Assembly: GCA_016929395.1 (NCBI GenBank)
Contig: JAFGIX010000070.1
Location: forward strand, 1-64,000
DNA from: Candidatus Zymogenus saltonus
GTDB taxonomy: Bacteria > Desulfobacterota > Zymogenia > Zymogenales > Zymogenaceae
Direction of reading: 5' to 3'
Length of the DNA stretch: 64,000 nucleotides
Shown one piece after another: positions 35,450 to 43,554 of this stretch; the stretch's first letter is position 1; each line of letters opens with the position of its first letter. A program made the position numbers and the translations under genes. A model generated the notes under the pieces. It was not told the DNA's origin. It searched no databases and worked only from the letters and a program-made list of their open reading frames with translations.

Positions 35450-36259
35450 TCAGCCGAGGCCCAGAAGCTCCCTCATCTTCCCGCCTACATTTTTCGCCCG
35501 CATGAGGCTCTCCCCCACGAGGAAGGAGCGGATGCCGGAGCGCATCAGGAAAAAAATATCGTCAAAGCCGTTGATCCCGCTGGCGCTTACCACCGTCTTC
35601 TCCTCGGGGATCATCTTCGAGAGATTTATCGACGTGTTGAGGTCGGTGGTAAAGGTCTTGAGGTCCCTGTTGTTGATGCCGATAAGCTCCGCCCCCTCCG
35701 TCAGGGCTGTCTCGACCTCATCGGCGTCGTGCACCTCAACGAGGCAGTCGAGGCCCAGCTCGTTTGCAGTCTCCTTTAGTTCCCTTAAAAGGGCCGGATC
35801 GAGGGCAGCGACTATGAGGAGTAGGGCGTCCGCACCGAGCGCCCTCGTCTCGTATACCTGGAAGGGATCGATGATAAAATCCTTGCGGAGAACCGGTATT
35901 TTCGTTCTCTCCTTGGCGTCAATGATAAACCGATCGCTTCCGCCGAAGAACTCCGGTTCCGTAAGGACGGATACCGCGGCCGCGCCGTTCTCCTCGAATA
36001 CGGCGGCGAGCCCGCCCGGGTCGAGGTCGTTTCTGATAATCCCCGCCGACGGGCTTCCCCCCTTCACCTCGGCGATGATATTTATCTCCCGTCCGGAGTT
36101 GAGGGCCCGTATGAATCCCCTGGGTTTCTCCATGTCGGAGATTCGGCCCTTGAACTCCTTAAGCTTCACGTCCCCTTTCAAGGTCTCTACGTATTCCCGC
36201 CGCCCGGAGACTATCCTCTCGAGGATGTTTCTGTCTCCCGTTTGTTTCGTTTTATCCAT
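35450..36259 (-). CDS. trpC: Indole-3-glycerol phosphate synthase
   Basis: 269 residues from the ATG at 36259, which overlaps the trpD stop by eight bases; upstream in-frame codons lie inside trpD. It closes carboxyphenylaminodeoxyribulose phosphate to indoleglycerol phosphate. Motifs: NIIAEVKGGSPSAG (catalytic Lys/Glu block), AVSVLTEPEFFGGS, VLRKDFIIDPFQVYE, DALLLIVAAL and IGINNRDLKTF. A 119-base gap to trpF is the only break in the operon. Confidence 0.96.
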   Translation of the reverse strand: MDKTKQTGDRNILERIVSGRREYVETLKGDVKLKEFKGRISDMEKPRGFIRALNSGREINIIAEVKGGSPSAGIIRNDLDPGGLAAVFEENGAAAVSVLTEPEFFGGSDRFIIDAKERTKIPVLRKDFIIDPFQVYETRALGADALLLIVAALDPALLRELKETANELGLDCLVEVHDADEVETALTEGAELIGINNRDLKTFTTDLNTSINLSKMIPEEKTVVSASGINGFDDIFFLMRSGIRSFLVGESLMRAKNVGGKMRELLGLG

Positions 36260-37286
36260 TCTTTTGACCGTGAGCCTTTGTAAATTCCACAAGCCTCTCG
36301 AGCGTCTTCTTTGCGAGGCCGCCGTCTATTGTGTCGGCCGCCATCTCGATTCCGGCCTCGAAGTCCGGGGCGAGTCCAGCCACAATCAGGGCCGCGGCGC
36401 TGTTGAATACGACAACGTCCCGCTTGGGGCCGTCGGCACCCTGGAAGATATTCCTGATGATCATGGCGTTTTCGGCGCTGTCGCCTCCCCTGAGGTATTC
36501 AAGCCTTGTGGTTTTGAGGCCGAACTTCTCCGGCTCTACCGTGAAATTCTCTATCCCGCCGTCCTTCAGGTACGATACGGCCGACGGCCCGGCGGTGGTG
36601 AGCTCGTCGGTGCCGGAGCCGTTTACCACCATCGCCCGCGCCGACCCCAATGCATTGAGGACCTTCGCGATCACCTCAACGAGATTAGGATCATAAACGC
36701 CCAGAAGCTGGGCGCTTGCCCCCGCGGGGTTGGTGAGAGGCCCCAGGATGTTGAAGATCGTCCTTATGCCGAGCTCCTTTCTCGGGCCTATGGCGTGCTT
36801 CATGGCGCCGTGGAGCTTCGGGGCGAAGAGGAACCCGATTCCCACCTCCTCGATGCACTTCTCGACCTCTTTGGGCTCGAGATCGATGTTCACCCCCAGC
36901 GCCTCCAGGACGTCGGCGCTTCCGCACCTGCTCGATACCGACCTGTTGCCGTGCTTTGCGACCACGGCCCCGGCGCCCGCCGCCACCAGCGCCGCCGCGG
37001 TCGAGATGTTGAACGTGTTCTTGCCGTCACCCCCCGTCCCGCAGGTGTCGATTACGACCTTCCCGTTTGCGACCTTTGGATTGATCTTCACGGCCTTTTC
37101 GCGCATGATCGCAGCCGCGCCGGCAATCTCGTCGACCGTCTCGCCCTTGATCCTCAATCCGGTTATGAAGCCGCCGATCTGGGCGGGGGTGGCCTCGCCG
37201 CCCATGATCTCGCTCATAGCCCCCTCCATCTCGCTCCGGGTAAGGTCCTCACCCGATGCTATCTTGTTTAAGGTTGACTTGATCAT
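36252..37286 (-). CDS. trpD: Anthranilate phosphoribosyltransferase
   Basis: 344 residues. It transfers phosphoribose from PRPP to anthranilate. Motifs: [63 protein letters not shown] and [13 protein letters not shown]. The start lies 38 bases inside the end of trpG, a long overlap typical of tight coupling. Full length. Confidence 0.97.
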   Translation of the reverse strand: MIKSTLNKIASGEDLTRSEMEGAMSEIMGGEATPAQIGGFITGLRIKGETVDEIAGAAAIMREKAVKINPKVANGKVVIDTCGTGGDGKNTFNISTAAALVAAGAGAVVAKHGNRSVSSRCGSADVLEALGVNIDLEPKEVEKCIEEVGIGFLFAPKLHGAMKHAIGPRKELGIRTIFNILGPLTNPAGASAQLLGVYDPNLVEVIAKVLNALGSARAMVVNGSGTDELTTAGPSAVSYLKDGGIENFTVEPEKFGLKTTRLEYLRGGDSAENAMIIRNIFQGADGPKRDVVVFNSAAALIVAGLAPDFEAGIEMAADTIDGGLAKKTLERLVEFTKAHGQKNG

Positions 37287-37866
37287 GACTTTCTCCTCTT
37301 TTTGCTATTTCAAGAAAGTTCGCCAAAAGCTCCTTCCCGTAATCGGACATGACCGACTCGGGATGGAACTGGATCCCGTACACGGGATGCTCTTTGTGTT
37401 TTATCCCCATTATCTCGTCCCTTTCGGTCCTCGCCGTCACCTCGAGGCAGTCCGGCACGGAGTCGGGATCGATAACGAGGGAGTGGTAGCGGACGGCCCT
37501 GAAGGGATTCGGGATCTCGACGAAGAGCTCGTCGTCGCTGTGGAATATCATGGAGGTCTTGCCGTGCATAATCCTTTGGGCCCGGACAATCTTCCCGCCG
37601 AAGGCGGCGCCGATAGCCTGATGGCCGAGACACACCCCCAGAATCGGCCTGACGCCGGCAAACCGCCTTATCAGGTCGATCGTGACGCCCGCCGAGTCGG
37701 GGGCTCCCGGCCCCGGAGATATGACGATGAAATCGGGATCGATCTTGACCGCCTCGTCTACCGTGATCGCGTCGTTCCTGTAGACCTCCATCTCCCGGCC
37801 CATCTCACCCAGGTACTGGACCAGGTTGTACGTAAAGGAATCGTAGTTATCTATCACGAGGATCAT
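37249..37866 (-). CDS. trpG: Anthranilate synthase glutamine amidotransferase component
   Basis: 205 residues, class I amidotransferase. Motifs: [43 protein letters not shown] with the nucleophile Cys, and [14 protein letters not shown] with the His/Glu pair. It feeds ammonia to TrpE. The gene follows trpE after 18 bases and overlaps trpD. It may also serve folate synthesis (PabA role), as is common for single copies. Confidence 0.95.
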   Translation of the reverse strand: MILVIDNYDSFTYNLVQYLGEMGREMEVYRNDAITVDEAVKIDPDFIVISPGPGAPDSAGVTIDLIRRFAGVRPILGVCLGHQAIGAAFGGKIVRAQRIMHGKTSMIFHSDDELFVEIPNPFRAVRYHSLVIDPDSVPDCLEVTARTERDEIMGIKHKEHPVYGIQFHPESVMSDYGKELLANFLEIAKRGESHDQVNLKQDSIG

Positions 37867-37884
37867 CTCTTTTTCCCCCTGTCG

Positions 37885-39375
37885 CTATCTTAGCTTCATG
37901 TTCTTTCTGGCCATCTCCACCGCCTTCAGCATCCCCTTGGCCTTGTGTTGGGTCTCTTTGTATTCCATCTTCGGGTCGGAGTCGTAGACTATCCCCGCCC
38001 CGGCCTGCAGGTAGATCTTTCCGTTCATAACCAGCATCGTCCTTATCGTTATGCACATGTCCATGTTCCCGGAGAAGCTGAAGTACCCCACGGCCCCCCC
38101 GTAGGTGCCCCTCCTCACCGGCTCGATCTCCTCGATGATCTCCATCGCCCTGACCTTGGGCGCCCCCGTCAGCGTGCCGGCGGGAAAGGCGGCCCTCAGG
38201 ACATCGAACGAGTTATGCCCGTTTTTAAGCCTTCCCTCCACATCGGAGACGATGTGCATGACGTGGGAGTATTTCTCTATTCGCATGAGGTTTGCGACGT
38301 TGACGCTCCCGAACTGAGCTATCCGCCCGAGGTCGTTCCTGCCGAGGTCAACGAGCATGACGTGCTCCGCCAGCTCCTTAGGGTCGGAAAGCAGGTCTTC
38401 CATCAGCCTCTCGTCCTCGTCCGCACTCTTTCCCCTGGGACGGGTGCCCGCGATCGGCCTGACCTCGACCCTCTCCCCCTCCTTCCTCACCAGGACCTCC
38501 GGGGATGACCCCACGAGCGTCAACTCTTCAAACTGGAGATAGAACATGTAAGGGGAGGGATTGATTATCCTCAACGCCCTGTAGAGTTCGAACGGCTCCA
38601 CGTCGATCTCCATCTCGAAGCGCTGGGAGAGGACGACCTGAATGATGTCGCCGTTGATTATGTATTCCCTGCATTTGTCCACGGCTTCGGTGAAGTCCCT
38701 CTCGTTGAAGTTCGAGTCAACGAAGAGGGGCACGCCGTCGTCGGACTTGAGCTTCGTAAGATTAAGTGGCTGACCCAGCTTGTGGATCATGCGGTTTATC
38801 GTGGACGTCGCCTCGACGTATGAGTCCTCGGGGGGCGACGAGCTGTCCAGGAAGACATTCGCCACGAGCTTCATGGTGTTTCTCGCGTTGTCGAATACCA
38901 CCACATTGCAGGGGATTATGAAGTATGAATCGTAGGTCTTGAGGTCATCCGGCTTTGAATTCGGGATATTCTCCATGAACCTCACCATGTCGTAGCTCAG
39001 GTATCCCACGGCCCCGCCGTAGAACCTGGGGAGGCCGGGCACATCCACCACCGGGCGGTAGCGGTCCATGATCTCTTTCAGCTTCGACAGCGGGTCATCC
39101 TCCTTCGTTGTGTAGAGGAGCTCGCCGTTCTTCAAAACCTCTATCATATTTCCCTTTGAGCGAAATATCATCGCCGGGCCGATCCCGAGGAAGCTGTACC
39201 TCCCCCACTTCTCCCCTCCCTCCACGCTCTCCAGCAAAAACGACGGGGATGCGCCGTTGAGCTTCTTGAAGGCGGAGACAGGCGTCTCCAGGTCAGCCAG
39301 TATCTCCTGATAAACGGGGATCAGGTTTCCCTCCATCGACAGTCTCTCGAATTCCTGAAAGGTCGGTGTGATCAT
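37885..39375 (-). CDS. trpE: Anthranilate synthase component I
   Basis: About 496 residues from the ATG at 39375, with AAGGA eight bases upstream. An in-frame start at 39435 would lie inside a terminator hairpin and is rejected. Motifs: LLESVEGGEKWGRYSFLG (tryptophan-binding feedback region), FVDSNFNERDFTEAV, SPEVLVRKEGERVEVRPIAG, AEHVMLVDLGRNDLGRIA and AFPAGTLTGAPKVRAM. First committed enzyme of the pathway and first gene of trpEGDCFBA, with the attenuator-like leader in front. Confidence 0.96.
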   Translation of the reverse strand: MITPTFQEFERLSMEGNLIPVYQEILADLETPVSAFKKLNGASPSFLLESVEGGEKWGRYSFLGIGPAMIFRSKGNMIEVLKNGELLYTTKEDDPLSKLKEIMDRYRPVVDVPGLPRFYGGAVGYLSYDMVRFMENIPNSKPDDLKTYDSYFIIPCNVVVFDNARNTMKLVANVFLDSSSPPEDSYVEATSTINRMIHKLGQPLNLTKLKSDDGVPLFVDSNFNERDFTEAVDKCREYIINGDIIQVVLSQRFEMEIDVEPFELYRALRIINPSPYMFYLQFEELTLVGSSPEVLVRKEGERVEVRPIAGTRPRGKSADEDERLMEDLLSDPKELAEHVMLVDLGRNDLGRIAQFGSVNVANLMRIEKYSHVMHIVSDVEGRLKNGHNSFDVLRAAFPAGTLTGAPKVRAMEIIEEIEPVRRGTYGGAVGYFSFSGNMDMCITIRTMLVMNGKIYLQAGAGIVYDSDPKMEYKETQHKAKGMLKAVEMARKNMKLR

Positions 39376-39404
39376 ATCCGGGTTCCTTTGGGTCACTTTT
39401 GAAA

Positions 39405-39440
39405 ATAAAAAAAGTTGTGGACGGTTCATATCCACAACTT
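39405..39440 (-). terminator. trp leader terminator 3 (nearest trpE)
   Basis: On the minus strand AGTTGTGGA pairs with TCCACAACT (39439-39431 and 39421-39413) around nine loop bases, followed by a run of T at 39413-39407. It ends 30 bases before the trpE start codon, so trpE is expressed only if it is bypassed. Confidence 0.85.
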
Positions 39441-39462
39441 TTGGGCCATAACTTTCAGGCGC

Positions 39463-39497
39463 AAAAAAGCCGTGGAGAATGAGTTTCGTCCACGGCC
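39463..39497 (-). terminator. trp leader terminator 2
   Basis: GCCGTGGA (39496-39489) pairs with TCCACGGC (39476-39469) over 12 loop bases, followed by six T on the minus strand. The inner GTGGA/TCCAC half-stem is shared with terminator 3, so arms of the two hairpins could also pair with one another. Confidence 0.8.
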
Positions 39498-39513
39498 TGA
39501 AAAATCAGCTATT

Positions 39514-39648
39514 TAAAAAAACAGGTTTAGGCCGGCGAACCCCTCCATATGTGGCTCTGCCACGCCCAAGAATAAACCGAAATATTCTTTTTGGAAGTCT
39601 TGTTAAAAATCTTGTTAAAAGATTTGCTGATCAACCTGAGTACCTGTT
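39514..39648 (-). ncRNA. Structured trp leader RNA domain with its own T run
   Basis: The RNA from the promoter at 39669-39696 starts near 39662. AACAGGT (39648-39642) pairs with ACCTGTT (39526-39520) to close a domain with three hairpins in order: AAATCTT/AAGATTT (39625-39607), AAGAATA/TATTCTT (39589-39568) and GTGGC/GCCAC (39563-39551). A GG-TTCG-CC mini-hairpin may follow. The closing stem runs straight into seven T (39521-39515), so the domain ends in a terminator-like element. No Trp codon pair or SD-led leader peptide is seen, and it does not match the T-box consensus. Ligand or partner unknown. Confidence 0.55.
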
Positions 39649-39668
39649 AAATTTACATTTGAGGGGAA

Positions 39669-39696
39669 ATTATACCGGTTTCTTCTTTCTTGTCAA
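39669..39696 (-). promoter_or_regulatory. Sigma-70 promoter of the trp operon
   Basis: On the minus strand perfect TTGACA (39696-39691) and TATAAT (39674-39669) are 16 bases apart. The start site would be about 39662, giving a leader of ~290 bases before trpE. Confidence 0.85.
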
Positions 39697-39803
39697 GTGT
39701 TTTTTTGAGTTTAAGGCTATTTTCCCCATAAAAAGGCGAAGAAATCGGGAGGAGGCGGTTTTACATCAATGAGCATATTAATAAAACTGCGTCAAGAAGG
39801 ATT

Positions 39804-40751
39804 TTATTTGGTCCTCTCGTGTCTCGTCCCGTGTCTCCCCGCTCCCTTCCAGCGGGGATTCGTCCATGCCCACTGGTCCGGGTATCTTCGGATCTGTTTC
39901 TCTATCACCTCGTTCATGATGAGGGATATGTTGTAAATGTCCTTCTCTTTGTCTCCGGTCAGCTCCGGCTCGATCGGCGGGAATATCTCTATATCGAATT
40001 TCGAGTCCTCTACCACGTGGATAAAGGCGGGGACTATGGGCGCCCCGGAGCGGAGAACCAGGATGGCGGGGCCTGGGGCCGTCAATGCGTCCCTTCCAAA
40101 GAAGGGGACGATTATCCCATCGCGCTTTTTCCTCTCGTCGGCGACGATGATTACTATCTCGTTGTTTTTCAGGGCCCTCAAGATATCCTTTGTGGCGCTA
40201 AACCCCTTGTCGGCGTCTATTCTTTCGATCCCGCATATCTCTTGATAGCGTTTGTACACGCCCTTTAACGTTTCGTTGCTCGGATCCTTCAGGACCACAT
40301 TAAAGGGGATCCCGGTCATTGTGAGCCTTACGATCATGAGGACAAAGTTCGACAAGTGGGCGCTTAAGAGAATGGCGCCTTTTCCCTTCTTTAAGGCCGA
40401 TTCCAGGTGTTCTATGCCCGAGATGGGACAGTTTTCAATGATCTTTTGGTGATTTCTCGGATTCAAGTAGTAAATGAGATCGGGAAATGTCTTGGAAAGA
40501 TTCCAAAACACGCTTTTTATGAACTTCCGCCTCTCCCTTCTCGTAAGGTCGCTCCCGAAGACGATGTCGATATTCGGAATTACTATTTTCCTGATGTCCG
40601 GAATGAGATAAACAACCGGGTATAGCGGGCAATAGATCATGTACATGATCGTGTTGGTGATCTTGAGCGGTATCTTCGGGATAATGAATTCCGCTATCCC
40701 TATGAAAAACCCGCCGATATCGTAGCGTAATTTTTTCAGAAAGCTCTTCAT
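39804..40751 (-). CDS. LpxL-type lysophospholipid/lipid A acyltransferase family protein
   Basis: 315 residues with an N-terminal hydrophobic region (FFIGIAEFIIPKIPLKITNTIM). The family core is present: GKGAILLSAHLSNFVL around the catalytic His, VIIVADERKKRDGIIVPFFGRDALT and GPAILVLRSGAPIVPAF. Family members transfer acyl chains to lipid A precursors at the inner membrane. The usual catalytic His-x4-Glu (or Asp) pair reads HLSNFV here, with Val at the acid position. It is on the same strand as the paralogue at 41334-42239, about 580 bases away. Whether it is active, or has another substrate, is open. Confidence 0.8.
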   Translation of the reverse strand: MKSFLKKLRYDIGGFFIGIAEFIIPKIPLKITNTIMYMIYCPLYPVVYLIPDIRKIVIPNIDIVFGSDLTRRERRKFIKSVFWNLSKTFPDLIYYLNPRNHQKIIENCPISGIEHLESALKKGKGAILLSAHLSNFVLMIVRLTMTGIPFNVVLKDPSNETLKGVYKRYQEICGIERIDADKGFSATKDILRALKNNEIVIIVADERKKRDGIIVPFFGRDALTAPGPAILVLRSGAPIVPAFIHVVEDSKFDIEIFPPIEPELTGDKEKDIYNISLIMNEVIEKQIRRYPDQWAWTNPRWKGAGRHGTRHERTK

Positions 40752-41333
40752 GGATTCACCAATTTAAACTCTAAATTTTATACGCTTACGTCCAGAAAGT
40801 CAACTTATTAAGTCAGTGGGATTTGAAAAATGTTGAATCCGTTAGGGCAAATCTACATCTAAAGGGGCATGAAAGAGCTGATGATACTGATAGGTTTTTT
40901 GCTGATATGGTTTCTCCTCCAGGGGGTTATACTACCCAGGTTCGGTGTCAAGACCTGACTGAGGCCCGACGGATGTGCCGAGGATCGGCACAAAGAGGAT
41001 AAGCCGGAGAAGTAGGGCGGGTTTATTGTCTGGACTCGTTTAATAGATCCCCTTCGATTTGCCCCTCCAATTGAGATGTGATGCAAATAGAATGATTCTT
41101 AAAAAATCTCCTGTTTGGGAGTGATATAGGATTATGTGGGGATTTTAATAAGTGACGAAGGGTCTCGGATGGAGCCGTCAAAAAGCCGAATATTTCCCGC
41201 CTCGCCCGATATGACCGAAAGGGAGTCTTAACGTTTTGCCGCAGGTTCAAGAGAGGGGTGACGACCTTTATTTGGCTTGGGATTATGGTTCGGTTTACCC
41301 CGGCTTGAGCCGGACGGGTTGCTCATGTCCCGC
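40752..41333. other. Intergenic region between acyltransferase paralogues
   Basis: 582 bases. A TGTGCCG/CGGCACA inverted repeat lies at about 40974-40992 without a T run. Short ORFs here lack ribosome sites. No gene supported. Confidence 0.4.
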
Positions 41334-42239
41334 CTACATCTTCCACCTGGGATTCAACCATATCCACTGGTCGGGGTACTTCCTTATGTAGTCCTCGATC
41401 GACTTGTTGACCTTTGCCGTTATCTGGTAGATATCCTCTTTTTCGTCCCCGGTTGGCTCGTATTCTATTCTGGGGAGGATATCGATAACGCAGCCATCCT
41501 CATGGTTGATGTATATCGGGATTATTGGGGCTCCTGTTGTCAAGGAGAGGACGGCCGGACCTTTTGCGGTCAGGGCCGGCTTTCCGAAGAACGGCACGGA
41601 GATGCCGTCCCTCTTTTTTCTCTCGTCGGCGATGAGGTAGACGAGCATGTTGTCCTTCAGTGAGCTCAAAATGTCATCCCTCGCCCTTTCCCGATCGTCC
41701 ACGTCAATATATTTTACGCCGCTGATGCTCCACCACTCGCTGTATTTTTCTTTCAAGAACTTGTTCCTCGGGGCCTTTGTCGGGACGATAAAGGGCATGT
41801 CCGACTGGGCGAGCCTCACGGTCAGCAGCATGAAGTCCACCATGTGTGAGCCAAGGCCGATGACGCCCCTACCCTCTTTCAGTGCCTCTTCTAAATGCTC
41901 CCTTCCCGAGATGGTAATATCCCGCTTGAGCTTATCGTGATTTTTCGGGTGGCCGTAATAGAGAATTTCCCCCGGCATCCTGAAGAGGGATTTTAAAAAA
42001 CTTCGGCAGAGGCGCCTTGTCTCGGATTTTGTCAGCTGATCCCCGAAGGCGATGCGGAGATTTCCGAAAAGCTGCCTGCGAAGGGATGGAATGCGATACA
42101 AAAAGGGGTAAAGAATTAAAAAGAGAGAATCCGAGATAAAGCGGGTTAAAAAGAGGGGGGTTCTTGTGAAGAAGAACTGAACAAAGGAGATCACTATCTC
42201 GCCCAGGGCACTTCTTAGTCTTTTAAATGGTACTTTCAT
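41334..42239 (-). CDS. LpxL-type acyltransferase family protein, paralogue
   Basis: 301 residues, similar in length and layout to the protein at 39804-40751: a hydrophobic N-terminus, GRGVIGLGSHMVDFML, LVYLIADERKKRDGISVPFFGKPA and TGAPIIPIYINHEDG. The His-x4-acid motif reads HMVDFM, with Met at the usual Glu/Asp position. The two proteins share the unusual IADERKKRDG block, so they come from a duplication within this lineage. Likely membrane-associated and involved in envelope lipid. Confidence 0.8.
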   Translation of the reverse strand: MKVPFKRLRSALGEIVISFVQFFFTRTPLFLTRFISDSLFLILYPFLYRIPSLRRQLFGNLRIAFGDQLTKSETRRLCRSFLKSLFRMPGEILYYGHPKNHDKLKRDITISGREHLEEALKEGRGVIGLGSHMVDFMLLTVRLAQSDMPFIVPTKAPRNKFLKEKYSEWWSISGVKYIDVDDRERARDDILSSLKDNMLVYLIADERKKRDGISVPFFGKPALTAKGPAVLSLTTGAPIIPIYINHEDGCVIDILPRIEYEPTGDEKEDIYQITAKVNKSIEDYIRKYPDQWIWLNPRWKM

Positions 42240-42447
42240 AGATATAGTAAAATTTTAATAAATAGTTTTTGTAGCCCGAATATAATATTTTTGGGCTTAT
42301 AAGTCAATAAAAATGTACTTATGATGAAGCCGGTCGGTCGGTTTTTGTTAAAAATCTAAAATATGGTTTTGGATTTGACGGCTTAATGAGAACGACATTT
42401 TTACAGATACCTAAAATGTACCTAACGACTTTTTTACCGTCATTTTC

Positions 42448-42476
42448 TTGACATATTATGTTACTTAAAATATCAT
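42448..42476 (+). promoter_or_regulatory. Sigma-70 promoter of the amidohydrolase-like gene
   Basis: TTGACA (42448-42453) and TATCAT (42471-42476) are separated by 17 bases; start site near 42483, giving a ~29-base leader. Confidence 0.65.
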
Positions 42477-42511
42477 ATGAAAAATAATCTTTAGTGCAGT
42501 GGTATGCAGGA

Positions 42512-43375
42512 ATGATTATCGATTTTTGCGTTACCCCTCCGGCAAAGGAGGTCCTCTCCGGTTTTAGGGATGTGCCTAAGCATCTTGAAGGCTATTTTCG
42601 CCTTTACGGCGGAAATATCGAAGATTTAGAACAGCTTGCCAAACTGACCATCGACGATTTTTTCTCCCTTTTGGATCACGCCGGGATAGATATCGCCGTA
42701 ATTTTCGGCGAGGATATGGAGACGACATACAACAGGAAGATACCTAACGAGATAGTCCTCGATCTTGTGCAAAAATATCCTGACAGGCTCAGGGGTTTTG
42801 CGGGGGCCGATCCCCATAAAGGGAAGAAAGCGGTAAGGGAGATCGTGAAGATGGTCGGGGAGGGCCTTTCCGGTGTTATGGTCGCCCCCTGGGAGCACAA
42901 CCTCTTTTCGGACGACAAAAGGTACTTTCCCATCTACGAGAAATGTATCGAGCTTGATATACCGATCTGGATACACACATCACTGAATTTTTCCCACCTC
43001 ATCCCCATGGAATACGGAAGGCCGCTGATCTTGGATCGGGTTGCCGTGAGGTACCCGGAGTTGAAGATCGTGGCCGGCCATTCCGGGTGGCCCTGGGTTA
43101 CCGAGATGGTGGCCGTGCTGTGGCGTCACCCGAATGTATACGCGGATATCTCCGGAGTCAGGCCCAAATATATGGGCATGATAGAGACCGGCTGGGCGCC
43201 CCTTGTCCACTACGGCAATAATATCCTCAAGGATAAGATCCTCTTTGCCACGGCATGGCCGCTTGTTATGTTCCACGAAGCGGTCAACGACGTAAGGGGG
43301 CTTCATCTAAAGCCTGAAGTTGAAAAGAAGTGGTTTGGCGAAAATGCCAAGAAACTCCTTAAATTGGAGGATTGA
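42512..43375 (+). CDS. Amidohydrolase-2-fold protein with altered metal ligands
   Basis: 287 residues from the ATG at 42512; an in-frame ATG at 42494 is less well placed. The barrel resembles the ACMSD/amidohydrolase-2 group: DIPIWIHTSLNFSH and LKIVAGHSGWPWV (metal His), then a terminal strand KILFATAWPLVMFHEA. The usual N-terminal HxH reads IIDFCVTPP, and the last-strand Asp (usually GSDYP) reads FATAWP. The metal centre is therefore probably reduced or lost, so activity as a decarboxylase or hydrolase is doubtful. A sigma-70 promoter precedes it and an APC transporter follows on the same strand. Confidence 0.72.
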   Translation: MIIDFCVTPPAKEVLSGFRDVPKHLEGYFRLYGGNIEDLEQLAKLTIDDFFSLLDHAGIDIAVIFGEDMETTYNRKIPNEIVLDLVQKYPDRLRGFAGADPHKGKKAVREIVKMVGEGLSGVMVAPWEHNLFSDDKRYFPIYEKCIELDIPIWIHTSLNFSHLIPMEYGRPLILDRVAVRYPELKIVAGHSGWPWVTEMVAVLWRHPNVYADISGVRPKYMGMIETGWAPLVHYGNNILKDKILFATAWPLVMFHEAVNDVRGLHLKPEVEKKWFGENAKKLLKLED

Positions 43376-43554
43376 GAAAGAGAGGTTGAAGCGGTATGGA
43401 CGATTGACAACAAAACCTTTTACATTTCCTTTTGATCACTTAAATTCATGCTCTCCTGTTACACTCCCAAAACAGACGTCATAGTCTTTCCCGCTTTGTT
43501 ATATATTGTGTTTCTTATATTATCTATTACCATTTTTTTATTGGAGGGTGAGTC

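Noticed and set aside
35367-37271. Plus-strand ORF of 634 residues over trpC and trpD
   Set aside because: Antisense shadow of two complete trp genes; composition is low-complexity and Pro/Ser/Arg rich.
39514-39648. 6S RNA, T-box or TRAP leader
   Set aside because: It is shorter than 6S RNA and lacks the open central bubble; no AGGGTGGNACCGCG box; no GAG/TAG triplet series. Kept as an unassigned leader RNA.
39479-39772. Plus-strand ORF of 97 residues
   Set aside because: It is antisense to the trp leader structure and has no ribosome site.
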